Position numbers and translations under genes: made by a program. From an uncultured Methanobrevibacter sp. (GTDB lineage Archaea; Methanobacteriota; Methanobacteria; Methanobacteriales; Methanobacteriaceae): a stretch of DNA of 64,000 bases. Shown piece after piece: positions 62,965 through 64,000 of this stretch (positions are counted from its first letter, which is position 1; every line of letters starts with the position of its first letter). The DNA lies in NCBI GenBank assembly GCA_900319985.1, contig ONQL01000005.1:1-64000 (forward strand), read 5' to 3'. Below the pieces are notes generated by a model, which ran no database searches, was not told the origin of the DNA, and saw only the letters and a program-made list of their open reading frames with translations.

Positions 62965-64000
62965 TCATTGTTCTATAATTGTTTCATCAATAGCTATTCC
63001 GAAGTGGCGAGCACTGGTTTCAATATATACTTTTACTTTATCGCCCGCCTTTACATCAGCTACAGATAAAGGTTCATCGTTTTCATCAACAATTCTGATT
63101 GTTTCAGCATTTTGAAGCAATGTACGTATGGTTTGACCTTCATACTCAGCCTCTATCAATATCAAAGGCCTTCTTTCAATCTTGCTTCTTCCAACATATG
63201 CTGTTCTGGTTTCACCAAGAGTGTTTACAATCAACACTTCATCTCCGGCAACAAGTTCTGAGAGATATCTTGTCTTGTTTCCCGGAACCATCACATATGC
63301 CTGAACAGGTCCTGCATTTACTCTGAATGGACGTGAAGCCACATATTCACTTTCCAATGATTCTGAATGAACCAAAAACATGGATTTTGAATAGGAACCT
63401 ATCAGCATTCCCTCACCTGGTTTCATCATGTCTGTTGTATCGACACAAACCCTGTCTCCTGAGCCTAATGGTTTTACATTGGTTACTGTAGCAACTTTCA
63501 ATTCATACTTTACTTGTGAAGCTTTAACAACCTCTTCAGCTATCTTTTTGGTTTTATTGAAGTCATTAGCTTCAAATATAACACCATCTGTACCATGCTC
63601 CAAGGTTTCAAGTGCAACACGTGCCCCGTCAATGTCCTGTACTGCAGCAAGAATATTTACGTCAACCTTTTGCAGATCAGCAATGATGTTTTCAAGAGGA
63701 ATGATTGTCCAGTCTGTTCCGACAAGAATAATGTAGTCAACAATTGATCCCAATTTTACAGCCAATTGTTCATGAGCCTTATCTGTGATTTTAATATATG
63801 CGCATACACTTTTTCCTTCGCTTTTTGCCTTTTTAGCATTTGCAATGTCAACTGAATCTGTGAAGTTGTCTTTCAGCTCTACAAATCCGTCTCCTTCACC
63901 GTTAATACCCACTAAATAGATATCTGCATCGTCAGAATTTGCAATTATCTTTACATTACCAAGTTTTCTGATTTGTTCTATGTCATCTAAATCAAGAACA
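62965..64000 (-). CDS. aroB': 3-dehydroquinate synthase II (5' part outside the window)
   Basis: The frame is open to the window edge (VLDLDDIEQIRKLGNVKIIA upstream of the GINGEGDGFVEL stretch), so the start lies beyond 64000. At least 345 residues are present and end SARHFGIAIDETIIEQ. Key family stretches are ILVGTDWTIIPLENIIADL, KPLGSGDRVCVDTTDMMKPG and GPVQAYVMVPGNKTRYLSE. This archaeal enzyme makes 3-dehydroquinate from a 2-amino-3,7-dideoxy-sugar in aromatic amino-acid synthesis. It lies 9 nt before thpR. Confidence 0.95.
   Translation of the reverse strand, partial: VLDLDDIEQIRKLGNVKIIANSDDADIYLVGINGEGDGFVELKDNFTDSVDIANAKKAKSEGKSVCAYIKITDKAHEQLAVKLGSIVDYIILVGTDWTIIPLENIIADLQKVDVNILAAVQDIDGARVALETLEHGTDGVIFEANDFNKTKKIAEEVVKASQVKYELKVATVTNVKPLGSGDRVCVDTTDMMKPGEGMLIGSYSKSMFLVHSESLESEYVASRPFRVNAGPVQAYVMVPGNKTRYLSELVAGDEVLIVNTLGETRTAYVGRSKIERRPLILIEAEYEGQTIRTLLQNAETIRIVDENDEPLSVADVKAGDKVKVYIETSARHFGIAIDETIIEQ

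Noticed and set aside
1..64000. tRNA, rRNA and CRISPR elements
   Set aside because: No GGTTCRAATCC-type T-arm, rRNA-like stretch or spaced direct repeats were noticed in the gaps; a dedicated search could still find a degenerate tRNA.

Overview
The window looks like chromosomal DNA of a methanogenic archaeon of the order Methanobacteriales, most likely Methanobrevibacter. The DNA is AT-rich (roughly one third G+C by eye). Genes often have GGAGG/GGTGA-type ribosome binding sites and TTTATATA-like boxes upstream. Coenzyme F420 chemistry (F420H2:NADP oxidoreductase, 59.2 kb), the archaeal 3-dehydroquinate synthase II (63 kb, cut by the window end), an archaeal CCA-adding enzyme, an adhesin-like beta-helix protein and a probable pseudomurein-cleaving exoenzyme all fit this. 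No rRNA, tRNA, CRISPR array or intact insertion sequence was recognised.

Layout. 0-7 kb: two zinc-ribbon membrane proteins, a 130-nt inverted-repeat element, then a minus-strand run with a two-nuclease DUF2779 protein, a double SseB-like protein, a zinc-ribbon protein, an ADP-ribosylglycohydrolase and a TPR/MORN protein. 7-17 kb: an alpha/beta hydrolase, an MFS carrier, an exported acetolactate decarboxylase, two decayed secreted-protein genes, and flavin enzymes (Old-Yellow-Enzyme type, CX4C pyridine-nucleotide disulfide type, nitroreductase). 16-23 kb: signalling genes (TPR-HIRAN, an orphan LytS-type membrane sensor, and a cassette of winged-helix/FHA protein, Ser/Thr kinase fused to Hsp70, and a 42-residue ORF). 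23-31 kb: small enzymes (uracil-DNA glycosylase, PNPOx-like, DTD1) and an XpaC-like/zinc-ribbon/TelA/membrane-protein operon. 31-46 kb: SstT-like symporter with malate dehydrogenase, envelope proteins, NUDIX plus membrane ferredoxin, a hydrolase pseudogene that is a decayed paralogue of the gene at 7 kb, a TMEM175-like channel, UbiB-like kinase, an adhesin-like protein, a YhgE/Pip-type protein and an iron-sulfur-flavoprotein-like reductase. 46-58 kb: a RecB/Cas4-like nuclease, a GNAT/zinc-ribbon protein, ketopantoate reductase, four small SseB-like genes around a small-protein operon and MsrA-MsrB, an Mrp ATPase, a CoA-disulfide-reductase/NADH-oxidase-like enzyme, a CAT-like acyltransferase and a CPBP protease. 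58-64 kb: a MutH/Sau3AI-like remnant protein, F420H2:NADP oxidoreductase, a DUF2284 protein, and the aroB'-thpR-cca cluster.

The most unusual item is the cassette at 18.2-22.7 kb. One 1183-residue protein carries a complete-looking eukaryotic-type kinase and a complete-looking Hsp70 ATPase. It lies 6 nt downstream of a winged-helix/FHA protein, a natural phosphothreonine reader that could also bind DNA, and overlaps by ATGA a 42-residue ORF. I infer a phospho-signalling circuit linked to protein folding or stress. Secondary leads are the SseB-like gene array, the MutH/Sau3AI-like protein without an obvious catalytic motif, the 130-nt inverted repeat and the TelA/XpaC operon. Functional statements rest on motifs and remembered family features; no database search was run.
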